Source of the DNA: Luteolibacter algae
GTDB lineage: Bacteria; Verrucomicrobiota; Verrucomicrobiia; Verrucomicrobiales; Akkermansiaceae
Reading direction: 5' to 3'
Length of the DNA stretch: 64,000 nt
NCBI RefSeq assembly: GCF_042683045.1
Contig: NZ_JBHUIT010000002.1
Coordinates: forward strand, 680,545 to 744,544
The notes beneath the pieces were generated by a model. It was not told the DNA's origin. It did no database searches and worked only from the letters and a program-made list of their open reading frames with translations. Position numbers and translations under genes: made by a program. Below, piece after piece: positions 17,183-26,393 of the stretch (the first letter of the stretch is position 1; the number at the start of each line of letters is the position of its first letter).

Positions 17183-17944
17183 TCAGATCATATCCCGCGT
17201 GATCCGATAGCTGGCGGCACAACGCGGGCATTGGATGGTAATCTCGTCGGACTCCTGGAAAAGCTCGTCCGGCTTTTCGCGCCAGCTGCCAAGGATCGGG
17301 AGGATGCGATCGATAGTGCAGCCACAGTGGAAGCGGAACGGGCGGGTTTCAAGCAGATTGGTCTCCTCGGAATGCTCGATATCGGCAACCTGGCTGGAAT
17401 CCAGCTGGGCGAGCCATTCGAGATCGGCATCCGGCTGTGCGGCAATAATGGCGAAGTTCTCATCGTCCAGGCGAAACGCGCGTGCCGGGCGTTGCTCGGA
17501 CTGGGCGTAGAACTGGGAAAGCCACTCGACGGGATCCCGTCCTTCGATTTCCATGGTTGAGAGACGTGGCTCATTGGAAGTCGGAACCGTGGTCTGGCTG
17601 TAGAAAAAGTTCCGGTCAGGCTCGCGGATATCCTCGGTGAATATCCGTCCGGTGATGTATTCTTCGTTGGAGGAGCCTGTGACAAAAAGGTTGATCCTTG
17701 GTGCGCGCAGATTTGCTGTCCAGGCGATCGTTTCAGACCAGGGGCGCGCGGTAAGATGCAGTGTGAGAATGGCTAGTGAGTCCTTGAGCATTTGATCCAA
17801 TTCTCCCGGATAGCGGAGCCCGTGCTCCATCAGATGGAGGTAATAATCCGTGTAAATCCCGGTGAATTGCCCGCGGACAAGCAGGCAGTTCCGGTGGCGG
17901 ACGAAGATGGATTCTATTTTGGTGAAATCAGCTGGCTCGGTCAT
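17183..17944 (-). CDS. hslO: Hsp33-family redox-regulated chaperone
   Basis: 253 residues, somewhat shorter than the usual ~290. The C-terminal zinc switch has four cysteines in the Hsp33 arrangement: C207-x-C209 (HCGC) and C239-x2-C242 (CPRC). The N-terminal body shows only distant Hsp33 similarity. Known family members sense oxidation through these cysteines, release zinc, partially unfold and hold aggregating proteins. The gene stands alone between the polysaccharide regulator and rpoD, both on the same strand. Confidence 0.8.
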   Translation of the reverse strand: MTEPADFTKIESIFVRHRNCLLVRGQFTGIYTDYYLHLMEHGLRYPGELDQMLKDSLAILTLHLTARPWSETIAWTANLRAPRINLFVTGSSNEEYITGRIFTEDIREPDRNFFYSQTTVPTSNEPRLSTMEIEGRDPVEWLSQFYAQSEQRPARAFRLDDENFAIIAAQPDADLEWLAQLDSSQVADIEHSEETNLLETRPFRFHCGCTIDRILPILGSWREKPDELFQESDEITIQCPRCAASYRITRDMI

Positions 17945-18008
17945 CTGTTGGAGACTTTAGACTAAAAATGTGGGAAGTGAAAATTTTACCACACGGGTGG
18001 TGGATCTG

Positions 18009-18037
18009 AAAAAACGGCTCCAGATATCTGAAGCCGT
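18009..18037 (-). terminator. Intrinsic terminator of rpoD
   Basis: On the minus strand ACGGCT pairs with AGCCGT (18014-18019 with 18032-18037), with inner CAG/CTG pairing, followed immediately by six T's. It lies 46 bases after the rpoD stop. Confidence 0.75.
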
Positions 18038-18082
18038 CTTTGGTGGAAAAATCTTTTGGGAGAAATTTCTTTTCGGGCGCCA

Positions 18083-19963
18083 TCAGGCACCGGGGAGCTC
18101 GATGAAGCCTTCGAGTTTACGAATTCTGGTGGGGTGACGCATTTTGCGGAGTGCTTTTGCTTCGATCTGGCGGATACGCTCACGGGTGACCTGGAATTGG
18201 CGGCCGACTTCCTCGAGTGTGCGGCTATATCCGTCTTTGAGGCCGAAGCGTTGCTCCAGCACTTCGCGTTCCCGCTCTGTTAGAGTATCGAGAACATCTT
18301 TGATCTTATCCTTGAGCATGGAAAAGCCGGCTTCTTCCATCGGGTTGTCCGCGGCTTTATCCTCAATGAAGTCACCGAAGGAGGTGTCATCGGAATCGCC
18401 CACGGGAGCTTGGAGGGAAATGGGTTGCTGTGCCATTTTCAAGACCGCACGCACACGCTCCACCGGAAGGTGGATTTCTTCGGCAATTTCCTCCGGAGAG
18501 GGCTCGCGTCCGTATTCCTGAACCAGTTGTTTCTGCACGCGCATCAGCTTGTTGATCGTCTCGATCATGTGGACCGGAATGCGGATGGTTCTAGCTTGGT
18601 CCGCGATGGAGCGGGTGATCGCCTGACGGATCCACCAGGTGGCGTAGGTGGAGAATTTGTAACCGCGGCGGTATTCGAATTTTTCCACGGCTTTCATCAG
18701 GCCCATGTTGCCTTCCTGAATCAGATCGAGGAAGGATAGCCCGCGGTTCGTGTATTTCTTGGCGATCGAGATAACCAGACGAAGGTTGGCCTCGACCATC
18801 TCGGTCTTGGCTTTCAGGGCCTCTTTCATCCAATGGCGAAGGTCCCGGTAGGCTGGCTCGAAAGTCTCGTTGTTGAGCCAGGAACGCTGCTGGATCTCAC
18901 GCATTTTGTTGATGAATTCCTTGTCCTCCGGGTGGGTTTGGAGGCGGCGTGAGTATTTCCAGAATTTATCAATGTAATCTTCAACCTGCTCACAGAAGTC
19001 CTCGATGACCTTCTGTTTGTAATAGAAGCGGACATAGACGCGGTGCATGGTGGCGAGGTTTTTCTCAAAGGTTTCTTCGAGTTTCTTCTTGCCGCGTGGA
19101 TTCTTAACAGAGAGCTGGCGGAAAATATTGTCGTTTTCTTCGTGCAGCGCTTTGAGCTGATCACAAATTTTCGGGAGGCCTTTCATGTAGCGCTCGCGAG
19201 ACTCGATTTTCTTGTCGAGGATAACGCGGTCGAAACGCTCTTTGCCTTTGTTCAGCTTATCAGCGAGCTCCAGATAATGCTCCGAGATGAAGCCGAACTT
19301 ATGGAGATTTTTGGAAACTTCGATCTCGGCATCTTCGATGCGTTTGGAGATTTCCACTTCCTGTTCCCGTGTGAGAAGGGGGACCTGCCCCATCTGCTTG
19401 AGATACATCCGGACAGGATCGTCGAGGATATCAAGCTTCTGATCCGCTTTGGTTTCTTCTTCGTCACCATCGCCTTCGTCGCGCTTCTTGTCCTTGAATC
19501 GGTCGACTTCCGAAGCGTCGATGATATCGAACTCCATGTTGCGGAGGCGCTCCATGATGGCCTCAACATCGTCAGGATCGACGAGATCGTTCGGCAGGAT
19601 TTCATTGATATCATCATAGGTGAGATATTCCTGCTCCTTTGCCAGCTTGATCAGCTCCCGGATCTTTTCCTGAATCTCCGGCGTGTCGATACGGCGCTTG
19701 GGATCCTTTTTTCCGCGTGGAGCGGCAGGTGCGGTGAGAGAGGAGATCGGTTGCTTGGTCTCCTTGGTTGCTTCTTTTGTTACCTTGGCCGGGCTTTCCT
19801 TTTTCGCGGCCGCCTTGGTTGGAGCTTCTTTTTTTGCAGAAGCTTTCTTTACTGCGGCAGTTGGCGCGGCCTTTTTCGCTGCTACCTTTTTGGCAGGTGC
19901 CTTGACTGCTTTTTTAGCTGCAGGCTTGGCGGCGGATTTCTTTGCGGAAGGTTTGGATGGCAT
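18083..19963 (-). CDS. rpoD: RNA polymerase primary sigma factor (sigma-70) with Lys/Ala-rich N-terminal tail
   Basis: 626 residues from the ATG at 19963 (an upstream in-frame start at 20008 adds 15 residues without support). Residues 1 to about 75 are a low-complexity tail rich in KK, PAKKA and AAKK units, like a histone H1 tail. It is followed by region 1.1 (KRRIDTPEIQEKIRELIKLA and DDINEILPND), region 1.2 (DPVRMYLKQMG), region 2 with the -10 recognition helix (YKFSTYATWWIRQAITR), region 3 and region 4 (GYSRTLEEVGRQFQVTRERIRQ). It directs transcription from housekeeping promoters. An intrinsic terminator follows it. Confidence 0.97.
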   Translation of the reverse strand: MPSKPSAKKSAAKPAAKKAVKAPAKKVAAKKAAPTAAVKKASAKKEAPTKAAAKKESPAKVTKEATKETKQPISSLTAPAAPRGKKDPKRRIDTPEIQEKIRELIKLAKEQEYLTYDDINEILPNDLVDPDDVEAIMERLRNMEFDIIDASEVDRFKDKKRDEGDGDEEETKADQKLDILDDPVRMYLKQMGQVPLLTREQEVEISKRIEDAEIEVSKNLHKFGFISEHYLELADKLNKGKERFDRVILDKKIESRERYMKGLPKICDQLKALHEENDNIFRQLSVKNPRGKKKLEETFEKNLATMHRVYVRFYYKQKVIEDFCEQVEDYIDKFWKYSRRLQTHPEDKEFINKMREIQQRSWLNNETFEPAYRDLRHWMKEALKAKTEMVEANLRLVISIAKKYTNRGLSFLDLIQEGNMGLMKAVEKFEYRRGYKFSTYATWWIRQAITRSIADQARTIRIPVHMIETINKLMRVQKQLVQEYGREPSPEEIAEEIHLPVERVRAVLKMAQQPISLQAPVGDSDDTSFGDFIEDKAADNPMEEAGFSMLKDKIKDVLDTLTEREREVLEQRFGLKDGYSRTLEEVGRQFQVTRERIRQIEAKALRKMRHPTRIRKLEGFIELPGA

Positions 19964-20168
19964 GAGGAGCTGAGCTGCTTTGGAATGGGATAATTGGAGA
20001 CAATCCACCCATTAGATGGGCACACGCAAAATTGCGGGCAAGCGGAATGAAGATGGTGATAGATAGTGCGTCAAGACATTTGTGTGGATGGCCGGGGGTC
20101 GATTCATGGAAGGGAGTGATTGGTAAATTTCTTGACAGGGGTGTGATTAGGCGGGAAGGGGTGATTCA

Positions 20169-20845
20169 GTGCCTGCGAGTAAATCGGATTATGGGAGCGC
20201 TTCTTCCCACACCTGGCCACGATCTTCTAAACGGGAGCATCGTATTTCATGTCATTATTGTGATACTGCCTACCTGATTGATCTGATCGAGGAAGGGAAG
20301 GCTGCTCACTGCCAGCTATGCGGACAGGTAATCTATAGAAACCGGGCATCGAGCCTGAGCCGGGCGGTTGCCTTCGGGCTCACAGCGTTTTGTCTCTGGC
20401 TGATGATGAACCTGTTTCCTTTCATTTCCATGGACGCACTCGGGAACAAAAGTTCGGTCTCAGTTCCGGGAGCGGTTCTGGGCCTTTGGATGACGGGCGG
20501 AGTGCCTATTGCCATTGCCATCGTCTTTTTCGTGCTGGTATTGCCATTACTGCTGATTTCCGTGCTGCTGTATCTGTGTCTTCCCCTTCTATTCGGAAAG
20601 GCACCTCCGTTTGCGATCGCGGCAATGCGCGGGTTTCAAGCGGTTCAGCCGTGGGTGATGGTGGAGGTTTTCTTTCTCGGTGCGATGATCAGCCTATTAA
20701 AGCTGGTGAAACTTGCGGAGATCGATCTCGGTGTGGGTTTCTGGGCTGTGATGGGGTTGATGCTATGTATGGCCGGTGCTGTGGGGGGGATCGATAAGTT
20801 GGAGCTGTGGGACAGAATCGAGCTCGCTCTGGAAAGGAGAAAGGA
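20169..20845 (+). CDS. PqiA-like membrane protein, first half (paraquat-inducible protein A family)
   Basis: About 226 residues from a GTG at 20169, ending at 20849 (four bases of overlap with the next start). A zinc-ribbon CHYC...CQLC near residues 34-53 precedes four transmembrane helices with the PqiA landmark LMMNLFPFISMDALG. In E. coli PqiA two such domains are fused; here they are separate, overlapping genes (ATGA). PqiA/LetA-type proteins are inner-membrane partners of MCE tunnel proteins that move lipids between the membranes. A perfect TTGACA lies at 20132-20137 upstream but no matching -10 is evident. Confidence 0.88.
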
Positions 20846-21469
20846 ATGACTCCTCCGATGAAAAGTGCCCTACAGAAGGGGCTGGCCTCGTGTCACACCT
20901 GCCTAATGTTGAGTGATAGTAAATTGCACGTCTGTCCCCGCTGCGGTTCCGCACTTCACGCGAGAAAGGAAAAAAGCATTGAGCGCACGGTCGCCTACGG
21001 GATCGCCGGTATCATTGCCTTCATTCCGGCGAATGTGCTACCGATCATGGTGGTCACCCAGCTCGGGGTTGATGATCGCTCGACGATCCTTGGAGGTGTG
21101 GCGACTTTCTGGCAAATGCATGCCTACCCCGTGGCAATCATCATTTTCATTGCGAGTGTGATGATCCCGGGGCTGAAGTTTTTGGCGATCGGGTTGCTGG
21201 TCGCTGCCGCAAAGGGAAAACTCAAGCTGGATGGCAAACGTGCGAACCGGATCTATTGGCTTACGGAGCTGGTCGGGCGGTGGTCCATGGTAGACGTATT
21301 TGTCGTGGCGATCCTGGTTGGTTTGATCCAGATGGGGAATTTGATGACGATCAATCCAGGCGGCGCGGCCCTTGCCTTCGGCCTGATGGTGATCATGACC
21401 ATGCTTTCAGCACATGCCTTTGATCCGCGTCTAATCTGGGACAAGCTGAGGGAAAACGAGAAAATTTGA
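20846..21469 (+). CDS. PqiA-like membrane protein, second half
   Basis: 207 residues from the ATG at 20846, chosen because it overlaps the preceding stop (ATGA) and follows GGAAAGGAGAAAGG. Zinc-ribbon CHTC...CPRC is at the N-terminus, then helices with IPANVLPIMVVTQLG and the conserved GRWSMVDVFVVAILVGL. Same family and role as the gene before it; the two probably form the split equivalent of PqiA. It is followed 6 bases later by the MCE protein gene. Confidence 0.88.
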   Translation: MTPPMKSALQKGLASCHTCLMLSDSKLHVCPRCGSALHARKEKSIERTVAYGIAGIIAFIPANVLPIMVVTQLGVDDRSTILGGVATFWQMHAYPVAIIIFIASVMIPGLKFLAIGLLVAAAKGKLKLDGKRANRIYWLTELVGRWSMVDVFVVAILVGLIQMGNLMTINPGGAALAFGLMVIMTMLSAHAFDPRLIWDKLRENEKI

Positions 21470-21475
21470 TCAATT

Positions 21476-23182
21476 ATGAGTGAAGAACATTCTGAAGAAA
21501 TCCATCCGGCGGTAAAAGATGACCGCAGTTTCAATCCTGTTTGGATTGTCCCGATAGTGGCGCTTTTGTTGGGATTGTGGCTGGTGAAGCGGAGCTACGA
21601 TGAGAAAGGAGAGTTGATCACCGTCCGCTTTGAAAACGCCGCGGATCTGGCCGTGGGAAAAACCGAGGTAAAATGCAGTAATGTCACCATCGGGAAGCTG
21701 GAAAACATTATTTTGAATGATGATCTGGACGTGGATGTCAGTCTCCGGATCAAGCCGGACCACCTTCATTTGGTAAAGGAGAGCTCTCAGTTCTGGGTGG
21801 TGAGGGCACGGGTGCAAGGTAGTTCCGTTTCCGGTTTGGGCACTTTGATCAGTGGAGCTTACATAGAGTTGGATCCCGGGGCGCTGCGCGAAAAGTCTGC
21901 GGACAAGCGCTTTTTCCTCGGGTTGGAGACTCCTCCGCTGACTCCTCCGAGCGTGCCGGGTCTGCGGTTGGTGTTGGAGTCGGCCAGGCCCGGCTCGGTG
22001 GATATTGGCAGCGGCATCTATTACCGGGATACGATCATCGGACGCATCGAAAGCCGCGAGTTTCTGCCGGATGAGAAGCTGGTCCGGTTCGGTGCGTTTA
22101 TTGAAGAGCGTTACTCTGGATTGGTGAACGATCAGACTCTTTTCTGGAAAACCAGTGGAGTGAAGCTCGACGTGGGCACCGAGGGTTTCAATTTGGAGCT
22201 GCCTTCGCTCGATTCCCTGGTTTCGGGCAGGGTATCGGTCGATCAGCCGGATGATAGCGTGGCTGGGGTTCCAATATCCAATGGCAGCAGGCTCTCCCTC
22301 TATGACTCGGAAGAGCAGGCGGAAGTCAGCCGTTTCCGCGGTGGGGCGGAGTTTCTTCTAATGGTTGACCAATCGCTCCGTGGTTTGAAGGAGGGGGCGC
22401 CGGTTGAATTCCGGGGCTTCAAAATCGGGAGGGTGGCGGAGATCTCTTATTCGCTGATCGAGAATCCGACAATTGAGGTCATGCCGGTTTTGATCCAACT
22501 GGATGCAAGATTACTGGAAACGCATTTCCCGGAAGGGTTGATCGAAAAAGGAGCGGAAGGATTCACTGAGGCGGTCTCCCGCAATCTTCAGGCATCCTTA
22601 CGTTCGAGCAGCCTGATCACCGGGCAGATGTTCGTGGATCTCGATTATTTTCCCGGGCGTGAGAACGCTGCGCAAACTGTGCGTGGCGGTTATCCGGTGC
22701 TGCCGGTTGTGGAAGTGGGACTTGGAAGACTGGAGGATAAACTGGCAGCGCTCTTGGACAAAATCAATACGCTGGAGCTCGATGTCCTTGTCCGCAATCT
22801 AAGTGAAACTTCCGCGCAGGCGACGGCTACCCTGGCAGGTGTGGAAGATGCGGTTTCCGCGGATGGCGGCGTAATTATGGAAGCGCAGAACACGCTGGAG
22901 GAAATGCGGGGGACCCTTGCCTCCGTGAATGCGCTGATTTCCGATGAGCAAACCAAGGCGATCCCGGCTGATTTGCGCCTGACATTATCCAGGCTCAATG
23001 CAACCTTGGAACCGCTATCGAACGAGGGCGCGATCTATGGGGATTTGCGGCGGACGCTTGATGAGCTGCGCGGGACCATCCGCTCGATCGATCGCCTGAC
23101 GACCGAACTTGCCGATAAGCCGAACTCCCTGCTTTTCGGTAAAGACCCCAATACCAAGAAAATTCCCCGCGCCCGCCGTTGA
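21476..23182 (+). CDS. pqiB: PqiB-like MCE-domain lipid transport protein
   Basis: 568 residues: a short cytoplasmic N-terminus, one membrane anchor (VWIVPIVALLLGLWLV, about 20-35), then three consecutive MCE domains, each recognisable from a VGKTEVKCSNVTIGKLE- or GAPVEFRGFKIGRV-type strand pair, and a long helical C-terminus (about 410-560). In E. coli PqiB the hexamer stacks three MCE rings and a coiled-coil needle that spans the periplasm. The neighbours (two PqiA halves before, PqiC lipoprotein after) complete the operon. Gram-negative envelope is implied. Confidence 0.92.
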   Translation: MSEEHSEEIHPAVKDDRSFNPVWIVPIVALLLGLWLVKRSYDEKGELITVRFENAADLAVGKTEVKCSNVTIGKLENIILNDDLDVDVSLRIKPDHLHLVKESSQFWVVRARVQGSSVSGLGTLISGAYIELDPGALREKSADKRFFLGLETPPLTPPSVPGLRLVLESARPGSVDIGSGIYYRDTIIGRIESREFLPDEKLVRFGAFIEERYSGLVNDQTLFWKTSGVKLDVGTEGFNLELPSLDSLVSGRVSVDQPDDSVAGVPISNGSRLSLYDSEEQAEVSRFRGGAEFLLMVDQSLRGLKEGAPVEFRGFKIGRVAEISYSLIENPTIEVMPVLIQLDARLLETHFPEGLIEKGAEGFTEAVSRNLQASLRSSSLITGQMFVDLDYFPGRENAAQTVRGGYPVLPVVEVGLGRLEDKLAALLDKINTLELDVLVRNLSETSAQATATLAGVEDAVSADGGVIMEAQNTLEEMRGTLASVNALISDEQTKAIPADLRLTLSRLNATLEPLSNEGAIYGDLRRTLDELRGTIRSIDRLTTELADKPNSLLFGKDPNTKKIPRARR

Positions 23183-23202
23183 ACTGTAACCTTTTGAAAT
23201 CT

Positions 23203-23760
23203 ATGAAATTTTTACCAATCATCGCCTTGTGTCTGAGCTTGATCGGCTGCGGCAGCGGAGGAAATTACTATGTCCTTGCGACTTCAGGGAAAGCGCCTTC
23301 GGGTGGAGGATACGGAATAGGGATCGGCCCGGTGACTGTGGCTGATTATCTTTCGGAAAGGCCGTATCTTATTTTCCAGAGCACGCCGACGAAAATGGAG
23401 GTTTCCGACGAGCACCAGTGGGCGGGAGATCTGGCCAGTAACTTCAGCCGGACACTGGGCACGGACCTGGGATATCATCTAGGCACCGGAAACATCCGGC
23501 AATATCCTTGGAGAAGCGATAAGGAGCTCCGTTATCAGATCACCGTGGATGTGAATCAATTTCACGGAACCGCCGATGGTGAAGCGCTATTGGAGGCTTC
23601 GTGGCGCGTATATGCGTTGCCTGCAGGACGGCTTGTGGCGAGCAGCACCTCCACTTTGAGAGAGCCGCTCCAGGCGGATGGCTTCGAGAAACTGGCGGAG
23701 GCCCAAAGTCGTCTGGTGGATCAACTTGCCAAGGAGATCGCCGCCCGGCTTGAAAAATAA
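23203..23760 (+). CDS. pqiC: PqiC-like outer-membrane lipoprotein of the MCE system
   Basis: 185 residues from the ATG at 23203, which gives a clean lipoprotein signal MKFLPIIALCLSLIGC with the lipidated cysteine at 16. A TTG 24 bases earlier overlaps the pqiB stop and would add eight unhelpful residues. The mature part (YYVLATSG, GIGPVTVADYLSERPYLIF) matches the ABC-type-transport auxiliary lipoprotein (PqiC/YmbA) family. It is expected to sit in the outer membrane and dock the PqiB needle. Confidence 0.85.
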   Translation: MKFLPIIALCLSLIGCGSGGNYYVLATSGKAPSGGGYGIGIGPVTVADYLSERPYLIFQSTPTKMEVSDEHQWAGDLASNFSRTLGTDLGYHLGTGNIRQYPWRSDKELRYQITVDVNQFHGTADGEALLEASWRVYALPAGRLVASSTSTLREPLQADGFEKLAEAQSRLVDQLAKEIAARLEK

Positions 23761-23795
23761 TGGCTTCACCCAGAGCCGGAAGCGGCCGTGCATTT

Positions 23796-24842
23796 TTATT
23801 TGCCCGAGGCTTTCTGCAGACGATGGAGTCTTTCCAGCGCGGCTCCGGAAGTGATGGTCTCCCTGGCTACTTCCAGTGCGTCTCCGATGTGATCGGCCAG
23901 ACCGGCGCAGGCCAGAGCAGCGGCAGCATTGAGCAGGACAATGTCTCGCTTGGGTCCTTGATCCTTTCCTGAGAGAATATCCGTCAGGATCTTTGCGTTG
24001 AGCCCGGCCTCGCCACCTTGCAGCTCATCGATGGATGCAATCTTCAGCCCGAATTCCTGCGGGTTGATTTCCTCGTCTTCGATGTCCTGTAGGGATCCTG
24101 ATTTGTAAATGTAGGTGGAGCCCATCAGCGAGACCTCATCGACATTGCGTCCGTCGCTGGTATTACCGCTAACGACCCACGCGCTTTCCCGGCCGAGACG
24201 CTGCAGGATTTCCGCAAAGGCGGGGCAGAGAGAACTATCGGATACGCCCACGAGCTGGCATTCGGGCCGTGCGGGATTCAATAGGGGGCCAATGAGATTG
24301 AAAATGCTGCGATGTCCGGAAGCTGCCAGCTTTTTGCGGACATTTGCGATGGATTTGAAAGCCGGGTGGTAGCTTGGCGCGAAGAGGAAGCCTACGCCGG
24401 CGGTCTTCACGCAGTGGCGGAAGCCCTCGGGTGAAAGGTCTATATTTATGCCGAGTGCTTCGAGGACATCCGCACCCCCGCTCTTGGAGGTGATGCCGCG
24501 GTTTCCGTGTTTCACGACAATAGCTCCGGCAGCTGCAGCAACGAACATCGCTGTCGTGGAAACATTGAAAAGATTCAGCTGGTCTCCACCGGTGCCGCAG
24601 ACGTCAAGCGTTGGCCCTTCAAGCTCCAGATCGCCCACCATCGGATCGACCGCGTGCTGCAAAAAAGCTTCCACAAAGCCTGCGATCTCCGCCGGTGTCT
24701 CCCCTTTCCGGGAAAGTGCCAGGAGCATTCGTTGCTTTTTATCATCGCAGACGGAGTCATCCAGTAGCAATCCGGCTGCGACATTGATCTCCTGCTCACT
24801 GAGTTCCTCTTTGTTTTCGAGGTGCTTGATTAAGGCGTCCAT
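23796..24842 (-). CDS. trpD: Anthranilate phosphoribosyltransferase
   Basis: 348 residues from the ATG at 24842; an earlier TTG (24869) is possible. PRPP-binding DVCGTGGDQLNLFNVST and KHGNRGITSKSGGADVLEALG, and LLNPARPECQLVGV are family signatures. It transfers phosphoribose to anthranilate in tryptophan synthesis. No other trp gene is nearby, so the pathway is dispersed in this genome. It converges on pqiC with a 35-bp gap and lies 69 bases downstream of mgtE on the same strand. Confidence 0.95.
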   Translation of the reverse strand: MDALIKHLENKEELSEQEINVAAGLLLDDSVCDDKKQRMLLALSRKGETPAEIAGFVEAFLQHAVDPMVGDLELEGPTLDVCGTGGDQLNLFNVSTTAMFVAAAAGAIVVKHGNRGITSKSGGADVLEALGINIDLSPEGFRHCVKTAGVGFLFAPSYHPAFKSIANVRKKLAASGHRSIFNLIGPLLNPARPECQLVGVSDSSLCPAFAEILQRLGRESAWVVSGNTSDGRNVDEVSLMGSTYIYKSGSLQDIEDEEINPQEFGLKIASIDELQGGEAGLNAKILTDILSGKDQGPKRDIVLLNAAAALACAGLADHIGDALEVARETITSGAALERLHRLQKASGK

Positions 24843-24911
24843 GGCGGAGGCTAAATTTACCGCAGGCAAAGTTCAATCTCCAAGGCTGGCAAAGAAAGGA
24901 GGGTTAAAATG

Positions 24912-26327
24912 CTAGAGGCTGAGGATTGCCGCTGCTGTGCCGAAATAGATGAGCATTCCCGATACATCGACGATAGAGGCGAGCGACGGTGCGGAGACGA
25001 CGGCCGGATCCAGCTTGATCGCCCGGGCGGTGATGGGAAGCATGGCACCCAGGACCGTGGCGGAAACGACCTGGAGCGTGATCGCACACGCGACTGCCAG
25101 AGCTAGTTTGTAGAATGAGAAACTTTCGGGAGCCGGAGGGTGGAATTGTGGCAGGATGAAAGAAATGAATGCGGCAATGGAGAGCCCCAGGGTGATCCCC
25201 AGGAAAATGCCGATGCGTGCTTCCTTCCAGGCGATGCGGATGGCCGTTCCCGCACCGATTTCTCCCAGGGCGAGAGCGCGGATAACCATCGTCGCGGCCT
25301 GCCCCCCGGCATTTCCCCCGGAGGCGACAACCATGGGCAGGAAAAGCGAAAGAACGTAGGCCTTCTGCAAAACGCCGCCGAAGCGGAACATGACGTAGCC
25401 GGAGGCAATGGAAACGAAAGCAAGGCCGACCAACCACATGACCCGGCGGCGGTAGTGCATCACCGATGTGGTATTCAGGTAGCTGAGCTCTGTCTGATCC
25501 CCGGCAATACCTGCGAGCTTTTCGATGTCCTCGGTGGACTCTTCCTGCATGATTTCGAGTGCGTCATCGTAGGTGATCACACCCAGTAGATGATGGAATT
25601 CATCTACGACCGGGAGCACCACGAGATCGTAGCGGGAAAGTAACCGGGCCGCATCCTCCTGGTCTTCTGTGGCGAGAATATACTCATCCGCATCTTCCAT
25701 GATGTCACGGATAGGAGTGTCCCAGGTGTTGAAGGCGAGATCGCGCAGGCGGACTTTTCCTTCCAGGCGTCCTTGCTCATCTACAACGAATATCCGAGCC
25801 AAGGTTTCTGTGTCTTCACGATCGCGGCGAAGGATGGCGAGCGCCTGTTTCACCGTCATATCCGGGGTGATACGCCCGACCTGTGTGGTCATCCGTCCGC
25901 CAGCCGTATCTTCCTCATATTTCAGGAGGCTTTTCGTCAGCTCTTTATCACGGGGACCGAGTAGGGAGAAAAAACGCACCTGGGCTTCCTTCGAGACCAC
26001 TTGAAAAATATCCACCCGGTCATCGTCCGAGAGATTGCCAAGCAGAAAACGGAGCTGGGCCGGCTTGAAGTGGCTGAGAGAATCCTCAATGAGTGAGAAA
26101 GGCAGCTCGGCAACGACGTCCGTAGCCAACTCCGGCCCGATGGTTTTAAAGAAAAAATCACGCTCGTCATCTTCCAATTCCTCGTAGAGCGAGGCCAGGT
26201 CTGCGTAGTGAACGGTCTCTGCTATGGAAAGAAGTGCGGAGCCGTCTTCTGCATCAATGGCTCTTCTGATCTCTGAGATCGGGTTGTCATCGTCGTCTTC
26301 CGGCACTTGCACAGATTGGGGCCTCAC
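24912..26327 (-). CDS. mgtE: Magnesium transporter MgtE
   Basis: 471 residues: an acidic MgtE N-domain (about 20-150), two CBS domains (about 155-280, with RIFVVDEQGRLEGKVRLRDL and LPVVDEFHHLLGVITYDDAL), a plug helix, and five membrane helices with the pore signature LPMVVASGGNAGGQAATMVIRAL. It is a Mg2+-gated Mg2+ channel. It lies 66 bases after the double-receiver gene in the same direction, so it may be co-transcribed with the phosphorelay genes. No M-box riboswitch is visible in that short gap. Confidence 0.96.
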   Translation of the reverse strand: MRPQSVQVPEDDDDNPISEIRRAIDAEDGSALLSIAETVHYADLASLYEELEDDERDFFFKTIGPELATDVVAELPFSLIEDSLSHFKPAQLRFLLGNLSDDDRVDIFQVVSKEAQVRFFSLLGPRDKELTKSLLKYEEDTAGGRMTTQVGRITPDMTVKQALAILRRDREDTETLARIFVVDEQGRLEGKVRLRDLAFNTWDTPIRDIMEDADEYILATEDQEDAARLLSRYDLVVLPVVDEFHHLLGVITYDDALEIMQEESTEDIEKLAGIAGDQTELSYLNTTSVMHYRRRVMWLVGLAFVSIASGYVMFRFGGVLQKAYVLSLFLPMVVASGGNAGGQAATMVIRALALGEIGAGTAIRIAWKEARIGIFLGITLGLSIAAFISFILPQFHPPAPESFSFYKLALAVACAITLQVVSATVLGAMLPITARAIKLDPAVVSAPSLASIVDVSGMLIYFGTAAAILSL

Positions 26328-26393
26328 ATGGCAGTCCGCAAGGAAAACGGTAGCTGTGGCAGAATTTTCACACGATACTCAAGCTGCTGATAA

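Noticed and set aside
19043..19993. Long plus-strand frame (316 codons) opposite rpoD
   Set aside because: Antisense to a clear sigma factor; its product is a Cys/Phe/Leu-rich mirror of the Lys/Ala tail.
20132..20137. Perfect TTGACA upstream of the pqi operon as a sigma-70 promoter
   Set aside because: No acceptable -10 sequence at 15-19 bases; kept only as a remark.
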